Shown here one piece after another: positions 6,296 through 13,552 of a stretch of DNA of 18,934 nt (within the stretch, counting starts at the first letter, position 1; every line of letters starts with the position of its first letter). The position numbers and the translations under genes are program-made. Below the pieces are notes generated by a model, which saw only the letters and a program-made list of their open reading frames with translations, made no database searches and was not told the origin of the DNA. Source of the DNA: Savagea sp. Its GTDB lineage: Bacteria > Bacillota > Bacilli > Bacillales_A > Planococcaceae. The stretch lies in NCBI GenBank assembly GCA_030147435.1, contig JASKZX010000080.1, forward strand, positions 1-18,934, in the 5' to 3' direction.

Positions 6296-8233
6296 ATGAA
6301 GAATTTGAAGTGGCCGAAACATTCCGTGCTCATCGTTGCAGTAATAGCAACATGGCTCACTACATATTTTAGTTATGTAACGAGCTTTAATATGAAAATT
6401 GAAAATGGGATGCAAGAGTTTATATTATTTATAAACCCTTTAAGCTTCTTATTAATTATTTATGGTTTATCACTTTTTATGAAAACTGAAAAAGCGAAAA
6501 ATCGATATATTTTAACCGTTAGTATTCTCACATCTATTATCATTTTTGCAAACGCAGTTTTCTATCGTTTCTTTAATGATTTCATTACGTTACCGTTACT
6601 TTTCCAAACGAGTAACTTTAAAGATTTAACATCTTCGACTTTAGCGAGTATTCATTGGTCGGATATTTTCTTCTTTACAGACGTTGTGATTATTTATTTA
6701 GCGATGCGATACATTCCAAAACGTCAAGAAGAAGCGATGCATGCGCGTCGCCATTCGATCGGTCGAAAGCTTTACTTCGTTTTAAGTGCGATGTTACTCA
6801 TGGTGAACTTAGGTTTAGCAGAGACAGAACGTCCGCAATTATTATCGCGTAGTTTTGACCGAGAGTTACTTGTGAAAAATATCGGTGCATACAATTATCA
6901 CTTATACGACATTTTCATTCAGTCAAAGTCTCACGCTCAACGTGTGCTTGCAGACGGTAGTGAACTTGCAGCGATTGAAAACTATGTCAATGCAAAGTAT
7001 GCAGAACCGAATGATGAGATGTATGGAATTGCAAAAGATAAAAATATTATTTTAGTAACTTTAGAGTCGTTACAAACATTCGTCATTAACAATGACATGT
7101 TAGGACATGAAGTGACACCATTTTTAAATGAGTTAACACGGGATAAAGATACATTGTATTATTCAAACTTTTATCACCAAACGGGATTAGGGAAAACGTC
7201 AGACTCTGAGTTTATCGTAGAAAATGGATTGTATCCACGCGATGGAAGTGCGGTTTTCTTCACACATAGTGGAAATACGTATAACTCGATGGCTCACCAG
7301 TTTGCAAAAGAAGGGTACTTCACAAATGTCATGCACCCGAATAACCGCAGTTTCTGGAACCGAGACATTATGTATCAAGCATTAGGCATTGAAGAGTTTT
7401 TTGACGTAGAAAGTTATGAGATTGGTGAAGGAGATGCAGTGAACTGGGGAATGAAAGATATCCCATTCCTTGATCAATCTGTTGATATTATGAAAGAGTT
7501 ACCACAACCATTTTATACACGTATGATTTTATTAACGAACCATCACCCATTCACTTTAGATGAAGAAGATATGATGATTCCACAATACAATTCAAACTCA
7601 CGTACATTGAATCGTTATTTCCAAACAGTTCGTTATATGGATGAAGCGATCCGTTTGTTCTTTGAAGACTTGAAAGAAAGCGGTCTTTACGAAGATTCGA
7701 TCATTATTATGTACGGAGACCATTACGGAATTTCGGAAAACCATAATAAAGCGATGGGCATGTATTTAGATAAAGAGATTACACCGTACGATAATGCGCT
7801 TTTACAAAAAGTGCCGTTATTTATTCATATTCCTGGATACGGTGAAGGAAAAGAAGTGGATCGTCTTGCAGGACAATTAGATATTCGTCCAACAGTTCTT
7901 CATATGGCAGGAATTGATACGAAAGGCCATATTGAATTTGGTCAAGATTTATTCTCGAAAGATCACGAAGAGTTCGTCATTTTCCGTGACGGTCGTTTCG
8001 TGACACCAGATAGCGTTTATGCAGAAGAAAAATGTTACGATGCAGAAACAGGCGAGAGAAAATCAATGGATGATTGCACTCCTTATTTAGAGCGTGCAAC
8101 AGAAGAACTTGAATATTCTGAGATGATCATTAACGGAGACTTATTACGTTTCCATGATAAAGATGGTCGCATCGAAGAGATGAAAGATGTAAAAGATCAT
8201 CAAATTAAAGAAGGTACACCTTCAGAACAATAA
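6296..8233 (+). CDS. yqgS: Lipoteichoic acid synthase family protein (polyglycerol-phosphate transferase)
   Basis: The 645-residue protein is a polytopic membrane enzyme that builds polyglycerol-phosphate chains from phosphatidylglycerol. About five membrane segments are visible (roughly residues 10-30, 42-62, 70-90, 120-140, 158-176). An extracellular alkaline-phosphatase-fold sulfatase domain follows. The active-site residues are present: Glu257 (LESLQ), nucleophile Thr301 (GKTSDSEF), Asp475 and His476 (GDHYG). These closely parallel Glu255, Thr300, Asp475 and His476 of S. aureus LtaS. The C-terminal NGDLLRF motif is also typical. Two extracellular cysteines, Cys580 and Cys594, may pair. 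The frame opens at TTG 6278, but ATG 6296 with AAAGGGAG 7 nt upstream is preferred. B. subtilis has yqgS here among several LTA synthases; whether this genome has others cannot be told. Confidence 0.95.
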   Translation: MKNLKWPKHSVLIVAVIATWLTTYFSYVTSFNMKIENGMQEFILFINPLSFLLIIYGLSLFMKTEKAKNRYILTVSILTSIIIFANAVFYRFFNDFITLPLLFQTSNFKDLTSSTLASIHWSDIFFFTDVVIIYLAMRYIPKRQEEAMHARRHSIGRKLYFVLSAMLLMVNLGLAETERPQLLSRSFDRELLVKNIGAYNYHLYDIFIQSKSHAQRVLADGSELAAIENYVNAKYAEPNDEMYGIAKDKNIILVTLESLQTFVINNDMLGHEVTPFLNELTRDKDTLYYSNFYHQTGLGKTSDSEFIVENGLYPRDGSAVFFTHSGNTYNSMAHQFAKEGYFTNVMHPNNRSFWNRDIMYQALGIEEFFDVESYEIGEGDAVNWGMKDIPFLDQSVDIMKELPQPFYTRMILLTNHHPFTLDEEDMMIPQYNSNSRTLNRYFQTVRYMDEAIRLFFEDLKESGLYEDSIIIMYGDHYGISENHNKAMGMYLDKEITPYDNALLQKVPLFIHIPGYGEGKEVDRLAGQLDIRPTVLHMAGIDTKGHIEFGQDLFSKDHEEFVIFRDGRFVTPDSVYAEEKCYDAETGERKSMDDCTPYLERATEELEYSEMIINGDLLRFHDKDGRIEEMKDVKDHQIKEGTPSEQ

Positions 8234-8235
8234 TC

Positions 8236-8276
8236 AAAAAGCGTAATGGACAAAAATCGTTCATTACGCTTTTTTC
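8236..8276 (+). terminator. Rho-independent terminator (or attenuator) between yqgS and yqgU
   Basis: The stem pairs 8236-8248 with 8262-8274 and extends inward by three more pairs, including one G-U, to a 7-nt loop. The T run ends only 5 nt before the yqgU ribosome binding site, and no promoter is visible between them. Confidence 0.85.
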
Positions 8277-8296
8277 TTGAAGAAAGGAGAACAATC

Positions 8297-9274
8297 GTGA
8301 AGCAATGGAGAGGAATTGTGATGCTCATCGTTTTTTCTTTATTTGCTCTCGGCTGCACACCAGAAAAAGAGCAAGTAGAAGAAAAGCCGATGAGTTTACA
8401 AGCAGTCCAAGAGAAAGAACAAGTACAAGAAGTTTTTGGATGGAAAGATACATATTCGCTTATTTATACTATCGGAGAGAAAGAGCAGCAAGTAAAAGTA
8501 GCGAACTTAAAAGAAGGAACGACGAAAGTAATTGCACGTTTTCCAGGATGGATACAATTTATTGATTATCATCCGAAAGCGCAACGATATACGATTCAAT
8601 GGACGAAAGAAAGCGGAGAAAACTATATCGATGTGATAAATACGGACGGAGAGCTCGTAGAGTGGCTCCCATTTGAAGGTGACATGTTCGATATTCAGTG
8701 GCATCCGTCGATCCCTTCTCTTTGGTTAGTGACCAGTTTTAATGAAGCGTGGGAAGCAGATGTTTACTTATATAATAGTGAAGAAAAATACGGTACATAT
8801 TTAGACGATGTCGCGCCGTTTGCCTTTTGGTATGTCGACGAAATTACTTACTTCAATGAGGGCCGTTTAACGGTCGGAGAAACATCGAAGAAAATAGTTG
8901 ATGAACAAATAGAGCCCGTTCAGTTTTATCCATTGAAAGACCGATTACTCGGTGTATTTTATGAAGAGAAAAAGCTGTTATTTTATTGGTGGGATGAGCA
9001 ACTAGAAAAGAAAAATGAATGGGAAGTAGCGGTGGCATTCGATGAATGGTCAGTTTCACCTCCTGTTGTTCGAGAAACGAAGGAAGAAGTTGAAATCTTT
9101 TTTGCGACGAGTGAAGAAGTGTTTTATCAATATACGATTGATAAAGGAACCGATGAGTTAAAAGTAGAAGAAGTTCAAAAACTTCCGTATGATTGTAATG
9201 AAAGCTACTGCTTACAGAGTGATCAACGAACGATTGATCCTTTTAATATGCGGTGGATCAAAGAGGAGGAATGA
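8297..9274 (+). CDS. yqgU: YqgU-like lipoprotein, predicted beta-propeller
   Basis: The 325-residue protein has a short lipoprotein signal: charged start, hydrophobic core (IVMLIVFSLFAL) and a lipobox ending in Gly19-Cys20, so it should be acylated and held on the outer face of the membrane. The mature part is rich in short strands with repeated Trp/Tyr/Asp turns, in keeping with the six-bladed propeller proposed for the YqgU family. No catalytic motif is recognised and its function is unknown. The frame extends back to ATG 8246, but that region is the terminator hairpin. GTG 8297 has a perfect AGAAAGGAG 7 nt upstream and is the start that exposes the signal peptide. The stop overlaps the yqgX ribosome binding region, so the two are cotranscribed. 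Confidence 0.85.
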   Translation: MKQWRGIVMLIVFSLFALGCTPEKEQVEEKPMSLQAVQEKEQVQEVFGWKDTYSLIYTIGEKEQQVKVANLKEGTTKVIARFPGWIQFIDYHPKAQRYTIQWTKESGENYIDVINTDGELVEWLPFEGDMFDIQWHPSIPSLWLVTSFNEAWEADVYLYNSEEKYGTYLDDVAPFAFWYVDEITYFNEGRLTVGETSKKIVDEQIEPVQFYPLKDRLLGVFYEEKKLLFYWWDEQLEKKNEWEVAVAFDEWSVSPPVVRETKEEVEIFFATSEEVFYQYTIDKGTDELKVEEVQKLPYDCNESYCLQSDQRTIDPFNMRWIKEEE

Positions 9275-9276
9275 AA

Positions 9277-9921
9277 ATGTTTCGAATTGATGGGTATCCG
9301 TTAGGACCTGTTCAAACGAACTGTTATTTTTTATACGATAGTGAAACGAAAGATTGTTTAATCGTAGACCCAGGTGAAGAAGGTGACGTCATTATTCAGC
9401 GGGTTCGTGAAAAAGGGTTAAAGCCACATGCGATTTTATTAACACATGCACATTTTGATCATATCGGTGCTGTCGATGACGTTCGCGACGCTTTTCATAT
9501 ACCGGTGTATCAACATGTTGAAGAGAAAGAATGGTTGCAAAATCCAGAATTAAATGGCTCAGCGAAATATTTTCAATTACCAGATGTCGCAGGGCGTCCA
9601 GCTGACCATTATATTGAAGAGGAAGGCACTTATACTGTAGGGCCATTCACTTTTGAAGTATTTCATACACCAGGACATTCCCCAGGAAGTGTTACTTATT
9701 ACTTTGAACCGTTCAAAACAGCATTAGTTGGAGATGTGATTTTCCGTCAAAGTATCGGGCGAACAGACTTGATAGGGGGAAGTTTAGAGACATTATTATT
9801 ATCGATCAAAAATCGGATTTTAACGTTACCGGAAGATACGGTTCTTTATCCTGGACATGGTGGTGCGACGACGCCAGCAGCGGAAAAAGTAGATAATCCA
9901 TTTATTCGCGAATATTTATAA
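9277..9921 (+). CDS. yqgX: MBL-fold metallo-hydrolase, glyoxalase II-like
   Basis: The 214-residue cytoplasmic protein is a compact metallo-beta-lactamase-fold hydrolase. The binuclear metal site is complete: His57-x-His59-x-Asp61-His62 (THAHFDH), His134 (HTPGHS), Asp153 (GDVIF) and His194 (YPGHG). Proteins of this type hydrolyse thioesters such as S-lactoyl adducts. In bacilli YqgX has been linked to methylglyoxal detoxification through bacillithiol, which I recall but cannot show here. Several in-frame starts exist (GTG 9253, ATG 9271, ATG 9277). AGGAGG at 9264-9269 fits only ATG 9277, with 7 nt spacing, and the length then matches B. subtilis YqgX (about 211). It overlaps the end of yqgU in regulation and is followed by a terminator. 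Confidence 0.93.
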   Translation: MFRIDGYPLGPVQTNCYFLYDSETKDCLIVDPGEEGDVIIQRVREKGLKPHAILLTHAHFDHIGAVDDVRDAFHIPVYQHVEEKEWLQNPELNGSAKYFQLPDVAGRPADHYIEEEGTYTVGPFTFEVFHTPGHSPGSVTYYFEPFKTALVGDVIFRQSIGRTDLIGGSLETLLLSIKNRILTLPEDTVLYPGHGGATTPAAEKVDNPFIREYL

Positions 9922-9942
9922 AAAAGAATAGTTATTTCTTTT

Positions 9943-9982
9943 AAGTTCTGAAAAAGGGTTCCCTTTTTTCAGAACTTTTTTT
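9943..9982 (+). terminator. Rho-independent terminator after yqgX
   Basis: An 8-bp outer stem (9943-9950 with 9970-9977) continues into an A5G3 / C3T6 inner stem with one bulged T and is followed by a T run. Confidence 0.88.
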
Positions 9983-9987
9983 ATGAT
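9982..9987 (+). promoter_or_regulatory. Candidate -10 box of the comG operon
   Basis: TATGAT lies at the end of the yqgX terminator, 21 nt before the comGA ATG. There is no recognisable -35 at the right distance and no canonical pair of ComK boxes (AAAA-N5-TTTT). A weak promoter needing an activator would look like this, but the call is tentative. Confidence 0.3.
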
Positions 9988-10008
9988 GTGTTTGAAAGGA
10001 GGAGTGAA

Positions 10009-10929
10009 ATGGTTGCAACGAATGTTGTTGAGGAGAAGTGTTCATCATTGCTAGAAGAAGCGATACGACAAAAAGCATCAGACATTCATTTCATTCCAAA
10101 AGGAAATGAATATACGATTCATTTGCAAAAGCATTATGAGTTGCATCCATATGCGACCTATCCTTTAGCGATGACAGAAAGGATGATCGCTTATTTTAAG
10201 TTTTTATCATCATTAGATATGAGTGATGTAATTACACCACAGAGTGGCTCTTTTCATCAACAGATTGCAAATGATATGTATTCATTCCGTGTTTCAACGA
10301 TTCCTTCTTATTATCGAGAAAGTGTCGTCATTCGTATTCAAAAGCATAATGAAGTGATGACTTTGAAAGAACTAGCTAATGATGAACAGACGTATAAAAA
10401 ATTAAAACGTTTGACAGAATATGAAGAAGGACTCGTTTTAGTGAACGGTCCAACAGGTTCAGGGAAAACGACGACTTTATACACTTTACTCGCTCATTGC
10501 GTATTTCACAATGAACGACATGTCATTACGTTAGAAGATCCTGTGGAGAACCCTCAAGAACATCTATTACAAGTGCAAGTGAATGAACGGGCAGGATTAA
10601 CTTATGCAGCCGGTTTAAAAGCAGTATTGCGCCATTCGCCAAATGTCATTATGATCGGAGAAATAAGAGATGCGATGACAGCGAAAACAGCTGCTCGAGC
10701 AGCTTTGAGTGGTCATCTCGTCTTTTCGACAGTCCATGCGAAAGACCCTGAAGGAAGTCTCTATCGTTTGCTCGATTTAGATGTGACGTTTGAAGAGTTA
10801 CAACAGACGGTCGTCGCTTTATTGTCACAACGCCTTCATGAAGAGAAAGGGAAACGTTACGCAACATTCCAAATTGCTCAAGGGGCAGCATTAAATCTTC
10901 TTTTTCAACAAATGGAAAGGAGAAGGTGA
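10009..10929 (+). CDS. comGA: ComGA, competence pseudopilus assembly ATPase
   Basis: The 306-residue secretion ATPase (GspE/PilB family) powers assembly of the Com pseudopilus that draws DNA to the membrane. An N-terminal domain (about 1-110, with KASDIHFIP at its front) is followed by the ATPase core. Walker A GPTGSGKT is at 147-154, the Asp box LEDPVE follows, Walker B NVIMIGEIRD ends around Glu218, and the His box reads HLVFSTVHAKD. B. subtilis ComGA is about 356 residues. The present one stops soon after the core and lacks the Cys-rich C-terminal segment I recall there (CPFC and further cysteines). GTG 9988 is rejected because AAAGGAGG (9995-10002) is 6 nt before ATG 10009. It is the first gene of the operon; comGB starts 1 nt after its stop. 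Confidence 0.94.
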   Translation: MVATNVVEEKCSSLLEEAIRQKASDIHFIPKGNEYTIHLQKHYELHPYATYPLAMTERMIAYFKFLSSLDMSDVITPQSGSFHQQIANDMYSFRVSTIPSYYRESVVIRIQKHNEVMTLKELANDEQTYKKLKRLTEYEEGLVLVNGPTGSGKTTTLYTLLAHCVFHNERHVITLEDPVENPQEHLLQVQVNERAGLTYAAGLKAVLRHSPNVIMIGEIRDAMTAKTAARAALSGHLVFSTVHAKDPEGSLYRLLDLDVTFEELQQTVVALLSQRLHEEKGKRYATFQIAQGAALNLLFQQMERRR

Positions 10930-10930
10930 G

Positions 10931-11962
10931 ATGAAAAGGAATGTTCGTTTTATTCAAGATGAGAAAACTTTACTCCTTCGGTTAGCGCAGTTACTAAAAG
11001 AAGGATGGACGTTACTAGACAGCTTAGAATTGTTACTGCCCCACTTTTCTCCACATGCTCATGAAGCTTTGACGATGACCGAAAATTTATTGAAAAAAGG
11101 AGAGCCATTAGCGGCTATTTTTTCAGCTCTCGGTTATGACGAGCATTATTTGCTTCCTTTAGCAAATGCAAAGTCACGTAAACAAATGATTCGAGGCCTT
11201 CAACAAGTTGCCCGCCAAATTGAAAGAAAAGAGACGTATCGTTATTTATTACGAAAAAGCTTTACGTACCCTCTCATTTTATTTTCTTTCCTCGTATTGT
11301 TCTTCGTATTATTTGAACTTCTTTTTATCCCTCATTTAGAAACGCTTTTTGCCAATCGGATAGAAGAGCGGACCGGTCTTGCTTATTGGTTACCTTATGT
11401 TGCGATTTATTGGCCCAAAATTTTTTTAGTGACGATTTTGCTCGTATTATTATTTGTTTTATTTACGTATCGTCGATATCGTCAGCTGCCGATCGATGAA
11501 AAGGTACGCCAGGCGTTACGGTGGCCATACGTATCTTTTTACGCGCAAGCGAGTTGGACATATCGCTTCGCATATTCATTAAGTCAGTTAACGGCAATTG
11601 GATGGACGGTTCAAGAAAGTGTTCAATTATTAATGAAGCAATCTTATGATCCATTTGTCGCTTATTTAGCAAAATGCGTCTATGTCGAATTACAAGAAGG
11701 ACTTCCTTTAAATAAAGTGCTTACTCGTCAACCGTATTGGTTAGAAAGCTTTGGTCCGACGACCGCTCACGGTTTCGACCGCTCGATGTTGACAGAGGAA
11801 CTAGCACTCTATGCTTCCTTACTAGAAGAAGAGATGAATGACTATATTTCTCAAAAATTAAAAATGATTCAGCCGTTTATGTTAGCGATTGTCGCAGGAA
11901 CGATTATTTTGTTTTATTTATCGATGATGTTACCGATTTATCAAATGTTTCATTATTTGTAG
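10931..11962 (+). CDS. comGB: ComGB, pseudopilus inner-membrane platform protein
   Basis: The 343-residue protein belongs to the GspF/PilC family and forms the membrane platform on which ComGA acts. Two T2SSF-type helical domains (about 15-110 and 200-300) are separated by two membrane segments (about 113-135 and 155-180), and a third membrane segment closes the protein (about 315-340). This is the standard topology of the family. Length is slightly more than B. subtilis ComGB (about 323). ATG 10931 lies 1 nt after the comGA stop with AAAGGAG 8 nt upstream, so translation is coupled. No missing or odd region is evident. Confidence 0.92.
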   Translation: MKRNVRFIQDEKTLLLRLAQLLKEGWTLLDSLELLLPHFSPHAHEALTMTENLLKKGEPLAAIFSALGYDEHYLLPLANAKSRKQMIRGLQQVARQIERKETYRYLLRKSFTYPLILFSFLVLFFVLFELLFIPHLETLFANRIEERTGLAYWLPYVAIYWPKIFLVTILLVLLFVLFTYRRYRQLPIDEKVRQALRWPYVSFYAQASWTYRFAYSLSQLTAIGWTVQESVQLLMKQSYDPFVAYLAKCVYVELQEGLPLNKVLTRQPYWLESFGPTTAHGFDRSMLTEELALYASLLEEEMNDYISQKLKMIQPFMLAIVAGTIILFYLSMMLPIYQMFHYL

Positions 11963-11972
11963 GAGGGATACG

Positions 11973-12272
11973 ATGAAAGAGAAAGGATTTACTCTCGTTG
12001 AAGTGATGTTTGTCATGATCATCGTCGTTATTTTACTTCTTATTACAATTCCGAACGTAGCTAAATATACAGGAACGGTCGATGAACGTGGATGTGATGG
12101 TTACGTCAAAATGGTCGAAGGGGCAATTGAAGCTTATCGTATTGAACATAAAAAAATGCCAACATCTATAGGAGAATTACAGCGGGCGAATTATTTAGGG
12201 AAAGAGTCGACATGTCCAGACGGTCGTAAAGTATCAATTTCAGATGGCAAAGTGAGCGTTCATGAGAAATGA
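11973..12272 (+). CDS. comGC: ComGC, major competence pseudopilin
   Basis: The 99-residue prepilin carries the class III signal KEKG-FTLVEV: cleavage after Gly5 by ComC leaves Phe6 at the N-terminus, with Glu10 at position +5 and a long hydrophobic helix to about residue 27. It forms the body of the pseudopilus. Cys41 and Cys81 correspond to the pair that forms the intramolecular disulfide in B. subtilis ComGC, made by the BdbDC system. AGGAGG (11961-11966), which overlaps the comGB stop, is 6 nt before the ATG. This is the best ribosome binding site within the operon, in line with its being the most abundant subunit. Length equals the family norm (about 98). Confidence 0.96.
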   Translation: MKEKGFTLVEVMFVMIIVVILLLITIPNVAKYTGTVDERGCDGYVKMVEGAIEAYRIEHKKMPTSIGELQRANYLGKESTCPDGRKVSISDGKVSVHEK

Positions 12273-12681
12273 TCGAGGCTTTACCTTACTTGAAAGTATG
12301 CTCGCCCTTTCTTTATTAACGGTCGCTACCTTTTTTTCGTTTCAATTGCTACAAGCACTTCACCAAGAAACGACGGAAACATTATTTATTCAGCACCTCC
12401 AAATAGAATTAATGGTGCTACAAATGCAAGCGAAAGCGGAAAATAAAAATGTTACACTTTCATTTTTTAGTACGTATTATGAAAAAAGAGATGGCGATAC
12501 GATGACACGATATGATTACCCGGAAAATATTCGCTATATGAACACGAGTAATATACAAACGATTAGTATGAACCCGAAAGGAAATATTCGGAAGTTCGGC
12601 ACTCTTTATTTTAAAAGCGGCTTGAAAACGTATCGTCTCCGTTTACAAATAGGAAAAGGAAGACTTCTTTATGACGAATGA
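12262..12681 (+). CDS. comGD: ComGD, minor competence pseudopilin
   Basis: The 139-residue protein has a prepilin signal, RNDRG-FTLLES, with cleavage after Gly6 and Glu11 at position +5, then a hydrophobic helix to about residue 30. The remainder is a soluble domain without cysteines. Minor pseudopilins of this kind prime or cap the Com pseudopilus. The start overlaps the comGC reading frame by 11 nt, and no strong ribosome binding site is visible, which points to translational coupling. Identity as ComGD is by order in the operon and by size. Confidence 0.9.
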   Translation: MRNDRGFTLLESMLALSLLTVATFFSFQLLQALHQETTETLFIQHLQIELMVLQMQAKAENKNVTLSFFSTYYEKRDGDTMTRYDYPENIRYMNTSNIQTISMNPKGNIRKFGTLYFKSGLKTYRLRLQIGKGRLLYDE

Positions 12682-12979
12682 AAGAGGTTTTCTCGTCATT
12701 GAAGCGATGATTGTTCTTTTTGTCATTACAGTTATGACGAGTACATTTATTTCTTTTACTCTCGTTGCAACGGAGAAGATGCGAGAGAAAAAAGAAGAAC
12801 TTGAGTTTTTAACGATCGGTTATGAAGGTGCACAACTATGTACGGAACGTGTTCGTTGTAGCGGACGTGTAGATAAAGAAGGTGTGACGTACAATTGGGT
12901 TGTACGGAACTGTTCTGTCATCGTAGAGCGCGACGATGGAAGGAGAAAAGTCATTGCATGCGAAAAGAAAAAGGGATGA
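12671..12979 (+). CDS. comGE: ComGE, minor competence pseudopilin
   Basis: The 102-residue protein begins TNERG-FLVIEAM: cleavage after Gly6, Glu11 at position +5, hydrophobic to about residue 32. Its short soluble domain holds four cysteines (57, 63, 81, 97), an even number in a domain that would lie outside the membrane. ATG 12671 overlaps comGD by 11 nt with a purine-rich AAGGAAG upstream. Naming follows gene order; sequence similarity among ComGE proteins is low, so function rests on the signal motif and place in the operon. Confidence 0.87.
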   Translation: MTNERGFLVIEAMIVLFVITVMTSTFISFTLVATEKMREKKEELEFLTIGYEGAQLCTERVRCSGRVDKEGVTYNWVVRNCSVIVERDDGRRKVIACEKKKG

Positions 12980-13383
12980 CATTAATAGAATCGTTGTTCT
13001 TTTTAATAAGTTTTCTTTTGTTAACCCACTTTCTTTTTTATTTCATTCAATGGAAAGGGTGGCAAATCCCGAACGAACGAGTAAGTGAAGAGATGGAACG
13101 ATATCTTTTTCATATTGAAGTCGATGAATGGTTACAACAAGCGCAACATATATTTACGACAGGACCGTATGGCGCTTTGCATATTGAAACAAAAGATGGA
13201 ATGTATACGATTGAAAAGTCGAAGGAAGTCATTCGTGCACGAAAAAATGGTCAGGGACATTTGCCGCTCGTAACGAATGTTGCAAATGTCCAGTTTCTTT
13301 ATGAAGGCCCTTTCGTTCATTATACGATTCATTGGTTGAGTGGAAAAAAAGAAGAGGGGCGTTGGGTATATGTGGAGAAATGA
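12958..13383 (+). CDS. comGF: ComGF, minor competence pseudopilin
   Basis: The 141-residue protein has the prepilin signal RKEKG-MTLIES, with Met rather than Phe after the cleavage site and Glu11 at position +5, followed by a very hydrophobic helix. The frame is open back to 12895, but only ATG 12958 puts the signal at the N-terminus; an AAGGAG at 12940-12945 lies 12 nt upstream. It overlaps comGE by 22 nt, so translation is probably coupled. Size is close to B. subtilis ComGF (about 127). The C-terminal half (QFLYEGPFVHYTIHW) is beta-rich as expected for a pseudopilin head. Confidence 0.88.
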   Translation: MRKEKGMTLIESLFFLISFLLLTHFLFYFIQWKGWQIPNERVSEEMERYLFHIEVDEWLQQAQHIFTTGPYGALHIETKDGMYTIEKSKEVIRARKNGQGHLPLVTNVANVQFLYEGPFVHYTIHWLSGKKEEGRWVYVEK

Positions 13384-13552
13384 GCAAGGGTTTTTATCGA
13401 TAGGGTCCCTCGTTTTGTTACTTATCGTTATCTTTTCTACGCTAAGCTTGGTACAATCATATTACCATCTCTCGTCATTTTATGATCAACAGTCGACATA
13501 CTATGAACGAGCGATTCAGACAGTTTTACAAAAGAAGGGTGAACGTGAATGA
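13370..13552 (+). CDS. comGG: ComGG-like minor pseudopilin, short
   Basis: The frame in the comGG position encodes only 60 residues. A prepilin-like start, RNEQG-FLSIGS, is followed by a hydrophobic helix (LVLLLIVIFSTLSLV) and a short polar tail. There is no Glu at position +5, as I also recall for B. subtilis ComGG and for GspK-type subunits. B. subtilis ComGG is about 124 residues, so roughly the C-terminal half is missing. No frameshift remnant is evident, because the stop is directly used for the overlap with aroK. Start ATG 13370 overlaps comGF by 14 nt and has AGAGGGG 10 nt upstream; the longer frame from 13340 would hide the signal. It could be a functional mini-ComGG or a degraded one. 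Confidence 0.72.
   Translation: MWRNEQGFLSIGSLVLLLIVIFSTLSLVQSYYHLSSFYDQQSTYYERAIQTVLQKKGERE
13428..13457 (+). promoter_or_regulatory. Candidate internal promoter for aroK inside comGG
   Basis: TGGTACAAT (13449-13457) is an extended -10 element, with TTATCT (13428-13433) as a weak -35 at 18 nt. It lies about 90 nt before aroK and could express it without competence induction. Confidence 0.35.

Noticed and set aside
8246..8296. N-terminal extension of yqgU from ATG 8246
   Set aside because: The stretch is a terminator hairpin, and the lipoprotein signal needs the GTG start at 8297.
12895..12957. N-terminal extension of comGF
   Set aside because: It would bury the prepilin signal, which must be at the N-terminus, and is the shadow of comGE.
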